Positions 16,229 to 25,923 of a stretch of DNA of 36,617 nucleotides are shown here, piece after piece (position 1 is the stretch's first letter; each line of letters starts with the position of its first letter). The stretch comes from an uncultured Thermoleophilia bacterium. Lineage in GTDB: Bacteria > Actinomycetota > Thermoleophilia > UBA2241. The position numbers and the translations under genes were made by a program. The notes under the pieces were generated by a model. It did not search any database. It had not been told where the DNA came from and saw nothing but the letters and a program-made list of their open reading frames with translations. The DNA lies in NCBI GenBank assembly GCA_903862845.1, contig CAIOZS010000034.1, positions 1-36,617 on the forward strand. The letters are read 5' to 3'.

Positions 16229-17314
16229 ATGGCCGCCATCGACAACCTCATCGACGAGATCGAGCGCTCCTACGAGGAGCTCAACGCGCAGCTCGCCGAC
16301 CCCGAGGTGCTGGGCGACCGTTCGCGCTACGCGGGCATCGCCCGCAAGCACGCCGAGCTGCAGCAGGTCTACGACCTGGCGCGCCGCTTCCGCGAGGCGG
16401 AGCGCACGGTGGCCGACGCCGAAGGCCTCCTCGGCGACGACGCTTCCGACGCCGAGATGCGCGACTTCGCGCAGGAGGAGCTCGGCGACGGCCGCCGCCG
16501 GCTCGAGGCGCTCGGCGAGGAGATCCGCGTGCGCATGCTCACGGGCGACCCCAACGACGCCAAGGATGTGATCATCGAGATCCGCGCCGGCACCGGTGGC
16601 GACGAAGCGTCGCTGTTCGCCGGCGACCTGGCGCGCATGTACACGCGCTACGCGCAGGCGAAGGGCTTCGAGGTCGACGTCCTCAGCGCCAACGAGAACG
16701 ACAACGGCGGCTACAAGGAGGTCACCCTCGAGGTCAAGGGTCAGGGCGCCTTCTCGGCGCTCAAGTACGAGAGCGGCGTGCACCGCGTGCAGCGCGTCCC
16801 GGCCACCGAGGCCGCGGGGCGCATCCACACCTCCACCGCCACCGTCGCCGTTCTGCCCGAGGCCGAGGACATCGAGATCGCGATCGGCCCGAACGACCTG
16901 CGCGTCGACATCTTTCGCGCCCGCGGGCCCGGCGGGCAGAGCGTCAACACCACCGATTCCGCGGTCCGGCTCACGCACGTGCCGACCGGCGTCACCGTGA
17001 GCTGCCAGGACGAGAAGAGCCAGCTCCAGAACAAGGAGCGCGCCCTGCGCATCCTGCGGGCGCGCCTCTTTGAGCTCGAGCAGGCGAAGCAGGACGAGGA
17101 GCGCGGCGCGGCGCGCCGGACCATGGTCGGCAGCGGCGACCGTGCCCAGAAGGTCCGCACCTACAACTTCCAGCAGAACCGCGTGAGCGACCACCGCATC
17201 GGGCTCACCAGCCACCGCATCGCCGAGGTGATGGAGGGCGAGCTCGACGAGTTCACCGAAGCCCTGGCTTCCGAGGACCGGCGCAAGCAGCTGGCGGCGG
17301 CCGGCGGGGGGTGA
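16229..17314 (+). CDS. prfA: Peptide chain release factor 1
   Basis: Recognises UAA and UAG and triggers peptide release. 361 aa, normal length. The stop-codon-reading tripeptide is PAT at 191-193 (QRVPATEAAGRIHTS), the RF1 type rather than SPF of RF2. The catalytic GGQ is at 235-237 in RARGPGGQSVNTTDSAV; its glutamine is the target of PrmC, encoded 0.8 kb downstream. A coiled N-terminal domain (1-100) and C-terminal NFQQNRVSDHRIGLT are present. The ATG at 16229 is the expected start. prfA and prmC are usually adjacent; here a toxin-antitoxin pair separates them. Confidence 0.97.
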   Translation: MAAIDNLIDEIERSYEELNAQLADPEVLGDRSRYAGIARKHAELQQVYDLARRFREAERTVADAEGLLGDDASDAEMRDFAQEELGDGRRRLEALGEEIRVRMLTGDPNDAKDVIIEIRAGTGGDEASLFAGDLARMYTRYAQAKGFEVDVLSANENDNGGYKEVTLEVKGQGAFSALKYESGVHRVQRVPATEAAGRIHTSTATVAVLPEAEDIEIAIGPNDLRVDIFRARGPGGQSVNTTDSAVRLTHVPTGVTVSCQDEKSQLQNKERALRILRARLFELEQAKQDEERGAARRTMVGSGDRAQKVRTYNFQQNRVSDHRIGLTSHRIAEVMEGELDEFTEALASEDRRKQLAAAGGG

Positions 17315-17330
17315 CGCTGGGGGCAGCGTC
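17313..17330 (+). terminator. Short hairpin at the prfA stop codon
   Basis: GACGCT (17313-17318) and AGCGTC (17325-17330) form a 6-bp stem with a 6-base loop, overlapping the prfA stop. No T tract. It could reduce read-through into the toxin-antitoxin pair. Weak call. Confidence 0.3.
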
Positions 17331-17354
17331 GGGGCAGACCGCGATCGGCGCCCC

Positions 17355-17383
17355 TTGCGCATTCCACTCTTCCGGGCGATACT
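17355..17383 (+). promoter_or_regulatory. Promoter of the toxin-antitoxin pair
   Basis: -35 TTGCGC (17355-17360) and -10 GATACT (17378-17383) with an ideal 17-base spacer, in a locally AT-richer stretch. Start of transcription would be near 17390, inside the inverted repeat that follows. Confidence 0.6.
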
Positions 17384-17388
17384 CAAAT

Positions 17389-17409
17389 AGACTAGTCGCA
17401 GACCAGTCT
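17389..17409 (+). promoter_or_regulatory. Inverted repeat, probable antitoxin operator
   Basis: AGACTAGT (17389-17396) and ACCAGTCT (17402-17409) form 8-base arms with one mismatch around a 5-base spacer. The repeat covers the predicted transcription start, as expected for autorepression by a Phd-type antitoxin. Confidence 0.55.
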
Positions 17410-17429
17410 TGACGCGGAGGAGGTGGCTG

Positions 17430-17672
17430 GTGGCTACCGTTGGCGCCTACGAAGCGAAGACCAAGCTCTCCGAACTGCTGAAGCGCGTCGAGCTCGGCGA
17501 ACACATCACCATCGCCCGGCACGGGACTCCCGTGGCCGTGCTCATACCCATCGGCGAGTACCCTCGCCGCGATCCCAAGGCGGCGGTCGAGGCGCTCAAG
17601 GAGTTCGCCAAAGGTCGGCACCTGGGCGACCTGGACATCTGCCGGATGATCGACGAAGGTCGGCGGTACTGA
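17430..17672 (+). CDS. Phd/YefM-family antitoxin
   Basis: An 80-aa antitoxin that should bind and neutralise the PIN toxin encoded next to it and repress its own promoter. The family core is clear: VGAYEAKTKLSELLKRVELGEHITIARHGTPVAVLIP covers the DNA-binding N-terminal half. The C-terminal half (EALKEFAKGRHLGDLDICRMIDEGRRY) ends in the typical toxin-binding helix with IDEGR. The GTG at 17430 has a strong GGAGGAGG at 17416-17423 with 6-base spacing; the TTG at 17409 would sit within the operator. The toxin gene starts 2 bases after the stop. Confidence 0.88.
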   Translation: MATVGAYEAKTKLSELLKRVELGEHITIARHGTPVAVLIPIGEYPRRDPKAAVEALKEFAKGRHLGDLDICRMIDEGRRY

Positions 17673-17674
17673 TC

Positions 17675-18082
17675 GTGTTCGTCCTTGACTCTTCGGTGAC
17701 CATGGCCTGGGCCTTCGACGACGAGGATGTGCCGCGCGCGGCAGGCATACGGGACCGCCTCGGTGCGGACCTGGCCGTCGTCCCTGCCATCTGGTCGCTC
17801 GAAGTGGGCAACGCGCTGCTCGTGGCTGAGCGGCGCAAGCGCATCAGCCGCGCCGAGTCCGCGCGTTTCGTCGAGATCCTGCGCGCCTTGCCCATCGATG
17901 TCGACGCCGCACCGGTTCTGAGCGCGCTGGGCAGCCTGCTGTCGCTGGCGCATCAGACCGGTGTGTCTGTGTACGACGCCTGTTACCTCGACCTGGCTGC
18001 CGCTCACGGGCTCCCGCTGGCGACGCTCGACAAGGCTCTGGGGCAAGCTGCGCGGCAGATCGGTGTCGCGCTCCTGGAGTAG
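17675..18082 (+). CDS. VapC-type PIN-domain toxin
   Basis: A 135-aa metal-dependent ribonuclease toxin of the PIN fold. The four acidic positions are in place: D5 in FVLDSSVTMAW, E43 in WSLEVGNAL, D101 in SVYDACYLDLA, and D119 in LATLDKAL. It should cleave tRNA or rRNA when the antitoxin is lost. The GTG at 17675 is two bases after the antitoxin stop with no strong Shine-Dalgarno of its own, so translation is probably coupled. prmC starts 28 bases downstream, so the pair lies inside the usual prfA-prmC unit and prmC may depend on its transcript. Confidence 0.88.
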   Translation: MFVLDSSVTMAWAFDDEDVPRAAGIRDRLGADLAVVPAIWSLEVGNALLVAERRKRISRAESARFVEILRALPIDVDAAPVLSALGSLLSLAHQTGVSVYDACYLDLAAAHGLPLATLDKALGQAARQIGVALLE

Positions 18083-18110
18083 GCGACGTGCGCATCGCCC
18101 AGGTGCAAGG

Positions 18111-19037
18111 ATGACGCGGCCGGCGAGCGTGGGCGAGGCGCTCCGCGCAGCCACGGAGCGGCTGCGCGCCGGCGGGTCGCGCTCGCCGCGTCTCGACGCT
18201 GAGCTGCTGCTGGCCACCGCCCTGGGCGTGGACCGCGCCGAGCTCTTCCGCGCGCCGGAGCGCGTGCTCACGTGCGGCGAGGAGCGGCGCTTCGACAGCT
18301 ACGTCGTGAGGCGCCAGGCCCGCGAGCCCGTCGCTTACATCCGCGGGCGCCGCGCCTTTCGCACCATCGAGCTCGAGGTCACGCCCGCGGTGCTGATCCC
18401 GCGCCCCGAGACCGAGACGCTGGTGGACGTGGCGCTTGAGGCGCTGGCCGCGGCGCCCGCAGGGAGCGACGCGGCCGGCGGCGCTCCGGCCCCCAGCCCC
18501 TACGAGCCTTGGGCGCTCGATGTGGGCACCGGCTCCGGCTGCATCGCGCTGGCCTTGGCGGCCGAGAACCCGTTCGTGCATCTGGTGGCCACCGACGTGA
18601 GCGCGGCCGCCGTGGAGGTGGCGCGCCGCAACGCGGCGCGCCTCGGCCTCGGTGGCCGCGTCGACATCTGCCGCGGCGACCTGCTCGACGATCTGCCCCC
18701 GCGCACGCGTTTCGACCTCATCGTCTCCAACCCGCCGTACATCCCCACGGCCGAGCACCGGGCGCTTGAGCCGAACGTGCGCGACTACGAGCCGCGCCTC
18801 GCGCTTTACGGCGGCAAGGACGGGCTTGACGTCTATCGCCGGCTGATCCCGGCCGCCGCCGGGCGCCTTCGTCCCTGCGGCGTGCTGGCCGTCGAGGTCG
18901 GAGCGGGGCAGGCCGCCGCCGTGAGGGCGCTGTTCGCGGCGGCCGGAGCGTTTGCCCCAACGCGGGAACGCACCGACCTCGCCGGCATCCCTCGCGTCGT
19001 CTTCGCCCGTCTCTCGCCGCGCCACGCCGGGGGCTGA
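18111..19037 (+). CDS. prmC: Release factor glutamine methyltransferase
   Basis: SAM-dependent N5-methylation of the glutamine in the GGQ loop of release factors, here Q237 of the prfA product. 308 aa. An N-terminal helical domain (1-80, SVGEALRAATERLRAGG, SPRLDAELLL) recognises the factor. The methyltransferase domain has ALDVGTGSGCIAL with the SAM-binding glycines at 139-143, the PrmC signature NPPYIP with NPPY at 207-210, and RLALYGGKDGLDVYRRLI. The ATG at 18111 gives the family-typical N terminus; AGGTG lies 5 bases upstream. recO follows after 2 bases. Confidence 0.94.
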   Translation: MTRPASVGEALRAATERLRAGGSRSPRLDAELLLATALGVDRAELFRAPERVLTCGEERRFDSYVVRRQAREPVAYIRGRRAFRTIELEVTPAVLIPRPETETLVDVALEALAAAPAGSDAAGGAPAPSPYEPWALDVGTGSGCIALALAAENPFVHLVATDVSAAAVEVARRNAARLGLGGRVDICRGDLLDDLPPRTRFDLIVSNPPYIPTAEHRALEPNVRDYEPRLALYGGKDGLDVYRRLIPAAAGRLRPCGVLAVEVGAGQAAAVRALFAAAGAFAPTRERTDLAGIPRVVFARLSPRHAGG

Positions 19038-19039
19038 CG

Positions 19040-19777
19040 GTGCGCAGCGAGAAGGCGCGCGCCATCGTCCTCAACTCGCGGCCCCTGGGCGAAGCCGACC
19101 GGATCCTGCGCCTGTTCACGCGCGAGCTGGGGCGCGTCGACGCGGTGGTCAAGGGGGTGCGTAAGACCACGTCCCGGTGGGGCGGCCGGCTGGAGCCGTA
19201 CAACGTCTGCGACCTCGTGCTCTATCAGGGGCGCACCCTGTACACGGTGACGCAGGCCCACCTCGTGGACGTCTTTCTCAGGCTGCGCGACGATCGTGAG
19301 GCCCTCACCGCGGCGGCGGTGGTCTGCGAAGCCGTCGCCGGCCTGACCCCCGAGCACGAGCCCGAGGAGCGTGTGTTTGCGCTGCTGCGCAACACGCTGA
19401 GGGAGCTCGACACGGGCCTGAACGGGCCGGCCCTGGAGGCGCCGCTGGTGCTGGGCGCGCTGCTCAAGCTTCTGTTCGAGGCCGGCTACATGCCGGTTCT
19501 CGACCACTGCACCGCGTGCGGCGGCGGCGAACGCGCCCTGGGGTTCTCGGCGGCGCGCGGCGGCCTCGTCTGCGAGAAGTGCCTGGAGGACGCGGTGCCG
19601 ATCACGCCCGCGGCGATCGAGGCGCTGCGCGAGGCCCTGGGACGGCCGCTGGCCGAGCTCCGCGCGGCGGCGCCCACGGCGGCCGTCGCCGAGGCGCTGC
19701 GCGACGTCCACGACCTGTACAGCTATCACACGGGCTCGCAGCTGCGCGCCGTGCGCTTCGCGCGCGCCGCGGGATGA
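19040..19777 (+). CDS. recO: DNA repair protein RecO
   Basis: Recombination mediator working with RecR to load RecA onto SSB-coated DNA in the RecFOR pathway. 245 aa, normal. The N-terminal OB fold (1-80) begins SEKARAIVLNSRPLGEADRILRLFTRELGR. A helical domain follows, then a zinc finger with C157, C160, C178 and C181 (HCTACGG, LVCEKC). The GTG at 19040 has a G-rich Shine-Dalgarno (19029-19033). recO upstream of glyQ-glyS is a conserved arrangement shared with Firmicutes. Confidence 0.94.
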   Translation: MRSEKARAIVLNSRPLGEADRILRLFTRELGRVDAVVKGVRKTTSRWGGRLEPYNVCDLVLYQGRTLYTVTQAHLVDVFLRLRDDREALTAAAVVCEAVAGLTPEHEPEERVFALLRNTLRELDTGLNGPALEAPLVLGALLKLLFEAGYMPVLDHCTACGGGERALGFSAARGGLVCEKCLEDAVPITPAAIEALREALGRPLAELRAAAPTAAVAEALRDVHDLYSYHTGSQLRAVRFARAAG

Positions 19778-19811
19778 GCGCGCTTGCCGCCACCCCCCGA
19801 GGGCAAGAAAA

Positions 19812-19877
19812 GCGGCGCGGCGCTCGCGTCGCCGTCGCATCCGTGACCGGATGCTCGCGTCGCCGTCGCGCCGCCCC
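19812..19877 (+). terminator. Composite repeat and hairpin between recO and glyQ
   Basis: A 17-bp direct repeat (19822-19838 and 19853-19869, GCTCGCGTCGCCGTCGC) flanks a hairpin GCATCCG / CGGATGC (19837-19843, 19848-19854, loop TGAC). An outer GC-rich pair (GCGGCGCG with CGCGCCGC) could close a larger structure. There is no T tract. Its place after recO and before a separate glyQ promoter suggests a terminator, with moderate confidence. Confidence 0.4.
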
Positions 19878-19986
19878 GCACGGATGGTGCTTACGCCCCT
19901 TCCGTCAGCGCACACTGTACTCGCGGCTGGCAACGGTGGCGATGGAACACTCGTCCATGCCGGCGCGCCGGGCATCCGCTCCCCCG

Positions 19987-20016
19987 TTGGCCCGCCGCCG
20001 ACGGCCCTGCTAGAAT
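19987..20016 (+). promoter_or_regulatory. glyQ promoter (extended -10)
   Basis: TGC followed by TAGAAT (20011-20016) is an extended -10, with TTGGCC (19987-19992) 18 bases upstream as -35. Transcription would start near 20023, leaving a leader of about 18 bases containing the GAAAGGA Shine-Dalgarno. Such a short leader leaves no room for a T-box. Confidence 0.6.
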
Positions 20017-20040
20017 CTGCGCTTCCGACCGAAAGGACAC

Positions 20041-20988
20041 GTGACCGACCACGCCCCGGGTGAAGCCGTCATGCGCGGGCTTCCCACGTTTCAGCAGATC
20101 ATCGGCCGGCTGCAGGCCTATTGGGAGCAGCAGGGCTGCGTCGTCCTGCAGCCGTATCACACCGAGGTCGGGGCTGGCACGTTCAACCCGGCGACCTTCC
20201 TGCGCTGCCTCGACGCGCGTCCGTGGCGCGCGGCCTACGTCGAGCCGTCCCTGCGCCCCACCGACGGGCGCTACGGCGAGAACCCTTATCGCCTGGGTCA
20301 CTACTACCAGTACCAGGTCGTCATCAAGCCGTCGCCGCCCGACGTCCAGGACGTGTACCTGCAATCGCTCGTGGCTCTGGGCATCGACCTGGCCGAGCAC
20401 GACGTGCGCTTCGTCGAGGACAACTGGGAGGGCCCCACCCTGGGCGCCTGGGGTCAGGGCTGGGAGGTCTGGATCGACGGCATGGAAGCCACCCAGTTCA
20501 CCTACTTCCAGCAGCTCGGCGGCTTTGACCTCGACCCGATCACCGTCGAGCTCACCTACGGCCTCGAGCGCCTGGCCATGTACCTGCAGGGCGTGGACAG
20601 CGTCTACGACCTCGTGTGGTCGCGGTGGGACGAAGCCGGTGAGACGGTGACCGTGACCTACGGCGACGTCTATCGGGAGAACGAGCGCGAGTTCAGCCGC
20701 TACAGTTTCGAGGTCGCCGACACCGACATGCTGTTCCGGCATTTTCGCGAGCACGAGCACGAGGCCGGGCGCTGTCTCGACGCGCGTCTGCCGGTGCCCG
20801 CCTACGACCACGTGCTCAAGTGCAGCCACGCCTTCAACATGCTCGACGCCCGCGGCGCGATCAGCGTCACCGATCGCACGATGCACATCGGGCGCGTGCG
20901 CGACCTGGCGCGCAGGGTCGCCGGCCAGTACCTCGAGGTGGTCGGCGCCGGCGACGAAGCCGCTCCGGCGACGGAGGGCGGCGCATGA
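20041..20988 (+). CDS. glyQ: Glycyl-tRNA synthetase alpha subunit
   Basis: Catalytic subunit of the heterotetrameric (alpha2beta2) glycyl-tRNA synthetase, activating glycine. 315 aa. Highly conserved blocks: [80 protein letters not shown], and [12 protein letters not shown]. The GTG at 20041 follows GAAAGGA; an extra 15-residue N-terminal stretch precedes the conserved start of other GlyQ proteins, so a start closer to GLPTF (for example ATG 20071) is possible. It overlaps glyS by 4 bases (ATGA). Confidence 0.96.
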   Translation: MTDHAPGEAVMRGLPTFQQIIGRLQAYWEQQGCVVLQPYHTEVGAGTFNPATFLRCLDARPWRAAYVEPSLRPTDGRYGENPYRLGHYYQYQVVIKPSPPDVQDVYLQSLVALGIDLAEHDVRFVEDNWEGPTLGAWGQGWEVWIDGMEATQFTYFQQLGGFDLDPITVELTYGLERLAMYLQGVDSVYDLVWSRWDEAGETVTVTYGDVYRENEREFSRYSFEVADTDMLFRHFREHEHEAGRCLDARLPVPAYDHVLKCSHAFNMLDARGAISVTDRTMHIGRVRDLARRVAGQYLEVVGAGDEAAPATEGGA

Positions 20989-23159
20989 GCACCCTGCTCA
21001 TCGAGATCGGCTGCGAAGAGCTGCCGTACAAGGTCTGCGAGTCGGTCGTCCGCCAGCTCGAAGACACTCCGGAGGCACCGGGGCTCGCGCACAGGCTCCT
21101 CGTGGCCGAGCGCCTGCTCGAGGGCGGCGCCCCCGGCCTCAGGGTGCTGGTGTCCCCGCGGCGCATCGCCGTTCTCGTCGAGGGCGTGCCCGAGCGTCAG
21201 ACCGCGAAGACCGACGACTACCGCGGCCCCAAGGCAGAGATCGCCTACGACGCCGCGGGCGGCCTCACGAAAGCCGGGCTGGGGTTCGCGCGCTCGCGCG
21301 GCGCCCGGCCCGAGGATGTGCGCCGCGAGATGGTCGACGGTACCGAGTTCGCCGTCGTCCGCGTCGAGGCCGAGCGTCGCGACGCGGCCGACGTGCTTCC
21401 CGGCGTCATTCCGGCTTTGATCACGGGCCTGCAGATACCGCGGGGGATGCGCTGGGGCCGCCGGCCCGCCGGCGCGGCCGACTACCTGCGCTTCTCCCGG
21501 CCGATCCGCTGGCTGGTCTGCAAGCTCGGCGGCACGACGATCCAGGCGGCGTTCTACGGCCTGGAGTGTGGCGACGTGACGCAGGGCCACCGGGTGCTCG
21601 GCGCGCCCGTCATCATCGACGCGGCGGGGCACTACGAGAAGCACCTGACCGAGCAGAAGGTGATCGTCTCGCAGCACGAGCGTCGGCGCCTGATCAGCGA
21701 AGGCCTCGACGCGCGCGCCGCCGAGCTCGACGGCGAGTGGTCCGACCCGGGCGACGTCCTCGCCGAGGCGGTCTACCTGGCCGAGTGGCCGAGCGTCGCC
21801 CGCGGCGCGTTCGCCGCCGGGCACCTCCGCCTGCCCGCCCCGGTGCTCATCACGGCCATGCAGAGCCACCAGCGCTACTTCCCGGTGCGCGACGGCGAGG
21901 GCCGTCTGCTGCCCGCCTTCCTGTACGTCAGCAACGCCGATCCGCGGGCGGCCGGCCTCGTCACGCGCGGCAACGAGCGCGTGCTCGAAGGCCGGCTGGA
22001 CGACGCCGAGTTCGCCTACGACCGCGACGTCGCCGAGGGCCTCGACACCATGGCCGACCGCCTCGGCGCCGTGGTCTTCCACGAGAAGCTCGGCTCCCTG
22101 GCCGACAAGGCGCAGCGCCTGCAGGGGCTTGTGGCCGGCCTGGCGGCCGGGCCCGGCGCCGCCGGCGCCCCCCACGGCGGCAACGGCTCGTCGGCGCCGC
22201 TCGCCGAGACGCTGCGCATGGCCGCGCGGCTGGCCAAGGCCGACCTCGTGAGCCAGGTGGTCATCGAGCTCCCCGTGCTGCAGGGCGTCATGGGCGGCAT
22301 CTATGCGGAGTCGGGCGGGCACGGCGATGCGATCGCCAAGGCCGTGGGCGAGCACTACCGCCCGCTGTCGGCCACGGCGCCACTGCCGGGCACGCTGGCC
22401 GGCGCGCTCCTCGCCGTCGCCGACAAGGCCGACAACATCGTCGGCGCGTGGGTCGCCGGCCAGAAGCCGTCCGGCTCGCGCGACCCGTACGGTCTGCGGC
22501 GCGCCGCCATGGGCATCGTGCGCATCGCCCTCGAGTACAGCCTGCGCTTCCCGCTCGCCGGTCTGCTGGCTTCGGCCGTAGACCAGTTCGAGCTGCAAGG
22601 CGCCGAGGGGCTGGGCGACGAACGGCGCGCCGTCATCGTCGCCGAGACGGCGGCGTTCGTGCGCGAGCGCCTCCAGGTGCTGCTGCTCGACGAAGGACTG
22701 CCGTTCCCCAGCGTCGAGGCGGCGCTGGCCGCGCCGGCCGGCGACGTGCCGGCTCTGGCGGCGCGGGCGCGCATCTTCGCCGCCCTCGCCGGGCGCGACT
22801 TCTTCGAAGATGCCGTGACCGCCTACAACCGTTGCGCGGCGCTGGCCGCCAAGGACGCGGCGGCCGGGTCCCGCTCCGTCGACCCGGCGCTCTTCGAGGA
22901 CGATGCCGAGCGCGAGCTGGCCGCGGCCTACGACGCGGCGCGCGGGCCGCTGCTCGAGGCGCTCGCTCACCTGGAGCTCGAGAGCGCCGTGAAAGAAGCG
23001 GCCGGCCTGCGGCCGGCCGTCGACCGCTACTTCGACGCCGTGATGGTCATGACCGACGACGCTGCCGTGCGCGGCAACCGGCTGGCGCAGCTGGCCGCCG
23101 TTGCGGCGCTGATCGGCCGCCTCGGCGAGCTCAGCCGCCTGCCGCTGGCGCAGGCGTGA
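20985..23159 (+). CDS. glyS: Glycyl-tRNA synthetase beta subunit
   Basis: The tRNA-binding subunit of the alpha2beta2 synthetase. 724 aa, slightly longer than E. coli (689). It opens with [11 protein letters not shown], the hallmark of GlyS. Further blocks are [78 protein letters not shown] and [11 protein letters not shown]. The C-terminal third (about 590-724) resembles the DALR-type anticodon-binding domain with [19 protein letters not shown]. The ATG at 20985 overlaps the glyQ stop. ppdK follows after 28 bases. Confidence 0.96.
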   Translation: MSTLLIEIGCEELPYKVCESVVRQLEDTPEAPGLAHRLLVAERLLEGGAPGLRVLVSPRRIAVLVEGVPERQTAKTDDYRGPKAEIAYDAAGGLTKAGLGFARSRGARPEDVRREMVDGTEFAVVRVEAERRDAADVLPGVIPALITGLQIPRGMRWGRRPAGAADYLRFSRPIRWLVCKLGGTTIQAAFYGLECGDVTQGHRVLGAPVIIDAAGHYEKHLTEQKVIVSQHERRRLISEGLDARAAELDGEWSDPGDVLAEAVYLAEWPSVARGAFAAGHLRLPAPVLITAMQSHQRYFPVRDGEGRLLPAFLYVSNADPRAAGLVTRGNERVLEGRLDDAEFAYDRDVAEGLDTMADRLGAVVFHEKLGSLADKAQRLQGLVAGLAAGPGAAGAPHGGNGSSAPLAETLRMAARLAKADLVSQVVIELPVLQGVMGGIYAESGGHGDAIAKAVGEHYRPLSATAPLPGTLAGALLAVADKADNIVGAWVAGQKPSGSRDPYGLRRAAMGIVRIALEYSLRFPLAGLLASAVDQFELQGAEGLGDERRAVIVAETAAFVRERLQVLLLDEGLPFPSVEAALAAPAGDVPALAARARIFAALAGRDFFEDAVTAYNRCAALAAKDAAAGSRSVDPALFEDDAERELAAAYDAARGPLLEALAHLELESAVKEAAGLRPAVDRYFDAVMVMTDDAAVRGNRLAQLAAVAALIGRLGELSRLPLAQA

Positions 23160-23187
23160 AGAAGATCCCTATCCCGAGGAGCGATTG

Positions 23188-25911
23188 ATGTCGAGCAAGT
23201 GGGTCTACCAGTTCAACGAGGGCGACAAGAGCATGAAAAACCTGCTCGGCGGCAAAGGCGCCAACCTCGCCGAGATGACCAGCATCGGCCTGCCGGTGCC
23301 GCCCGGCTTCACGATCACCACCGAGGTCTGCAATCACTACTCGGCCAACACCGCCTACCCGGAGGGCGTCGAGGAGCAGGTGGCCGCCGCGCTCACCGCC
23401 CTCGAGACCGACACGGGCAAGGGTTTCGGCGACGCCGCCGACCCGCTGCTGATCAGTGTGCGCTCCGGCGCCCGCGCCTCCATGCCGGGCATGATGGACA
23501 CCATCCTCAACCTTGGCCTCAACGACATCACGGTGGAGGGCGTTATCGCCACCACCCGCAACCCGCGCTTCGCCTACGACTGCTACCGGCGCTTCGTCAG
23601 CATGTACGGCGACGTGGTGCTCGGCTGCAAGCCCGAGCATGAGGACGAGCGCGACCCCTTCGAGGAGATCCTCGAGGCGGCCAAGGAGGCCAAGGGCATC
23701 CAGTACGACACCGAGCTCGATGAGGGCGACCTCAAGGACCTCGTGGTCAAGTTCAAGGCGGCCGTCAAGCAGCGCACCGGCCACGACTTCCCCGATGACC
23801 CATGGCAGCAGCTCTGGGGCGCGATCACTGCGGTGTTCGGGAGCTGGAACAACGACCGCGCCGTAGCCTATCGGCGCCTCTACGACATCCCCGACACGTG
23901 GGGCACCGCCGTCAACGTGCAGACCATGGTGTACGGCAACACCGGCGAGGAGTCCGGCACCGGCGTCGCTTTCACCCGCGACCCCGCCACCGGTGAGGAT
24001 GTCTTCTACGGCGAGTTCCTCGTCAACGCCCAAGGCGAAGACGTGGTCGCCGGGGTACGCACGCCGCGCCCGGTGAGTGAGCTCGCCGAGGTCTTCCCGC
24101 CCGCCTACGAGCAGCTTCTCGAGGTGCGCCAGACCCTGGAGCGCGAGCTGCGCGACATGCAGGACTTCGAGTTCACCGTCGAGAAGGGCCGCCTCTTCAT
24201 GCTGCAGACGCGCAACGGCAAGCGCACCGGCCTGGCCGCCATCCGCATCGCCGTCGACATGTGCGAGGCGGGCATGATCACGCCGCAGGAGGCGATCATG
24301 CGCGTCGAGCCGGAGCAGCTTAACCAGTTGCTGCGGCCTATCTTCTCGCCCGAGAGCCGGCGCGTCGCCGTTGGGGAGGGCCGGGTCCTGGCCAAGGGCC
24401 TGGCCGCCGGCCCCGGCGCCGCCGCCGGCCAGGTGGCCTTCAACGCCGGCGACGCCGATGCCATGAAGACCGCCGGCAAGCAGGTACTGCTGGTGCGCGT
24501 CGAGACGAGCCCCGACGACATCCGCGGCATGACCGTCAGCGAGGGCATCCTCACGGCGCGCGGCGGCATGACCAGCCACGCCGCGCTGGTCGCGCGCCAG
24601 ATGGGCAAGGTCTGCGTCGTAGGCTGCGAGGCACTCGACATCGACTACAAGGCGCGCACGATCACCGTCGGCGACAAGGTGGTCAAGGAGGGCGACTGGC
24701 TCTCCATCGACGGCTTCACCGGTGAGGTCATCGTCGGCCGCCTCGAGACGCGTCCCAGCGAGGTGCTGCAGGTGCTCCTCGAGGGCACGCTCAAGCCCGA
24801 GGACTCGCAGACCTTCAAGTACTACGACGACATGATGAAGTGGGCCGACGCCGAGCGCCGGCTGCTGGTGCGCGCCAACGCCGACCAGCCCGACCAGAGC
24901 GCCAACGCCGTCAAGTTCGGCGCCCAGGGCATCGGTCTGTGCCGCACCGAGCACATGTTCTTCGGCGGCGAGCGCATCACGGCGGTGCGCGAGATGATCC
25001 TCGCGGACACCGTCGCCGAGCGCGAAAAGGCGCTTGCCAAGCTCGAGCCGATGCAGCGCGAGGACTTCGCCGGCATCTTCCGCGTGATGGGGGAGCGCCC
25101 GGTGACCGTGCGCGCCCTCGATCCGCCGCTGCACGAGTTCATGCCGCACACCGCCGCCGAGCAGCAGCAGGTCGCGGCGTCCCTGGGCATCACGGCCGAG
25201 CAGGTTGCGGCCAAGGTCGAGGATCTCAAAGAAGCCAACCCCATGCTCGGCCACCGCGGCTGCCGCCTGGGCGTCGCCTATCCCGAGATCACGGCCATGC
25301 AGGCGCGCGCCATCCTCGAGGCCGCCTGCATCGTCAAGAAGGAGGGCGTGGACGTCCACCCCGAGATCATGATCCCGCTGGTCGGCGTCAAGAAGGAGCT
25401 CGAGGACCAGGCGGCCGTCGTGCGCCGCGTGGCTGCCGAGGTCTTCGCCGAGCAGGGCGTGACCGTCGACTACCTGGTCGGCACGATGATCGAGATCCCG
25501 CGCGCGGCGCTCACCGCCGACAAGATCGCCGAGGTCGCCGAGTTCTTCAGCTTCGGCACCAACGACCTTACCCAGATGACCTTCGGCGTGAGCCGCGACG
25601 ACGCCGGCAAGTTCCTGCCGCTGTACGTCTCCGAGGAGAAGGAGATCTGGCCGTCCGACCCGTTCGCGACCCTCGACCAGGAGGGCGTCGGCCAGCTCGT
25701 CGAGCTGGGCATCGAGCGCGGCCGCCGCACCCGTCCCGACCTCAAGGTCGGCATCTGCGGCGAGCACGGCGGCGATCCCGAGAGCGTCAAGTTCTGCCAT
25801 CGCGCCGGCATGAACTACGTGAGCTGCTCGCCGTTTCGCATCCCCGTGGCGCGGCTCGCCGCGGCGCAGGCCGCCATTGAAGAGCGCGGCGAGCTCATGC
25901 TCGAGAAGTAG
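23188..25911 (+). CDS. ppdK: Pyruvate, phosphate dikinase
   Basis: Interconverts pyruvate + ATP + phosphate and phosphoenolpyruvate + AMP + pyrophosphate through a phosphohistidine. 907 aa. The N-terminal ATP-grasp domain starts [24 protein letters not shown]. The swivelling domain has the catalytic H464 in [19 protein letters not shown]. The C-terminal PEP/pyruvate TIM barrel has [31 protein letters not shown] and the catalytic C857 in [10 protein letters not shown]. The ATG at 23188 is preferred over TTG 23185 because GAGGAG (23176-23181) then has 6-base spacing. No regulatory protein (PDRP/YqfL) gene is adjacent. With a PPi-type phosphofructokinase in the same window it suggests PPi-linked glycolysis. 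Confidence 0.97.
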   Translation: MSSKWVYQFNEGDKSMKNLLGGKGANLAEMTSIGLPVPPGFTITTEVCNHYSANTAYPEGVEEQVAAALTALETDTGKGFGDAADPLLISVRSGARASMPGMMDTILNLGLNDITVEGVIATTRNPRFAYDCYRRFVSMYGDVVLGCKPEHEDERDPFEEILEAAKEAKGIQYDTELDEGDLKDLVVKFKAAVKQRTGHDFPDDPWQQLWGAITAVFGSWNNDRAVAYRRLYDIPDTWGTAVNVQTMVYGNTGEESGTGVAFTRDPATGEDVFYGEFLVNAQGEDVVAGVRTPRPVSELAEVFPPAYEQLLEVRQTLERELRDMQDFEFTVEKGRLFMLQTRNGKRTGLAAIRIAVDMCEAGMITPQEAIMRVEPEQLNQLLRPIFSPESRRVAVGEGRVLAKGLAAGPGAAAGQVAFNAGDADAMKTAGKQVLLVRVETSPDDIRGMTVSEGILTARGGMTSHAALVARQMGKVCVVGCEALDIDYKARTITVGDKVVKEGDWLSIDGFTGEVIVGRLETRPSEVLQVLLEGTLKPEDSQTFKYYDDMMKWADAERRLLVRANADQPDQSANAVKFGAQGIGLCRTEHMFFGGERITAVREMILADTVAEREKALAKLEPMQREDFAGIFRVMGERPVTVRALDPPLHEFMPHTAAEQQQVAASLGITAEQVAAKVEDLKEANPMLGHRGCRLGVAYPEITAMQARAILEAACIVKKEGVDVHPEIMIPLVGVKKELEDQAAVVRRVAAEVFAEQGVTVDYLVGTMIEIPRAALTADKIAEVAEFFSFGTNDLTQMTFGVSRDDAGKFLPLYVSEEKEIWPSDPFATLDQEGVGQLVELGIERGRRTRPDLKVGICGEHGGDPESVKFCHRAGMNYVSCSPFRIPVARLAAAQAAIEERGELMLEK

Positions 25912-25923
25912 GCGGGGCGCCGC

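Noticed and set aside
20017..20040. T-box riboswitch before glyQ
   Set aside because: The predicted leader is only about 18 bases, and no specifier loop or antiterminator sequence is visible further upstream.
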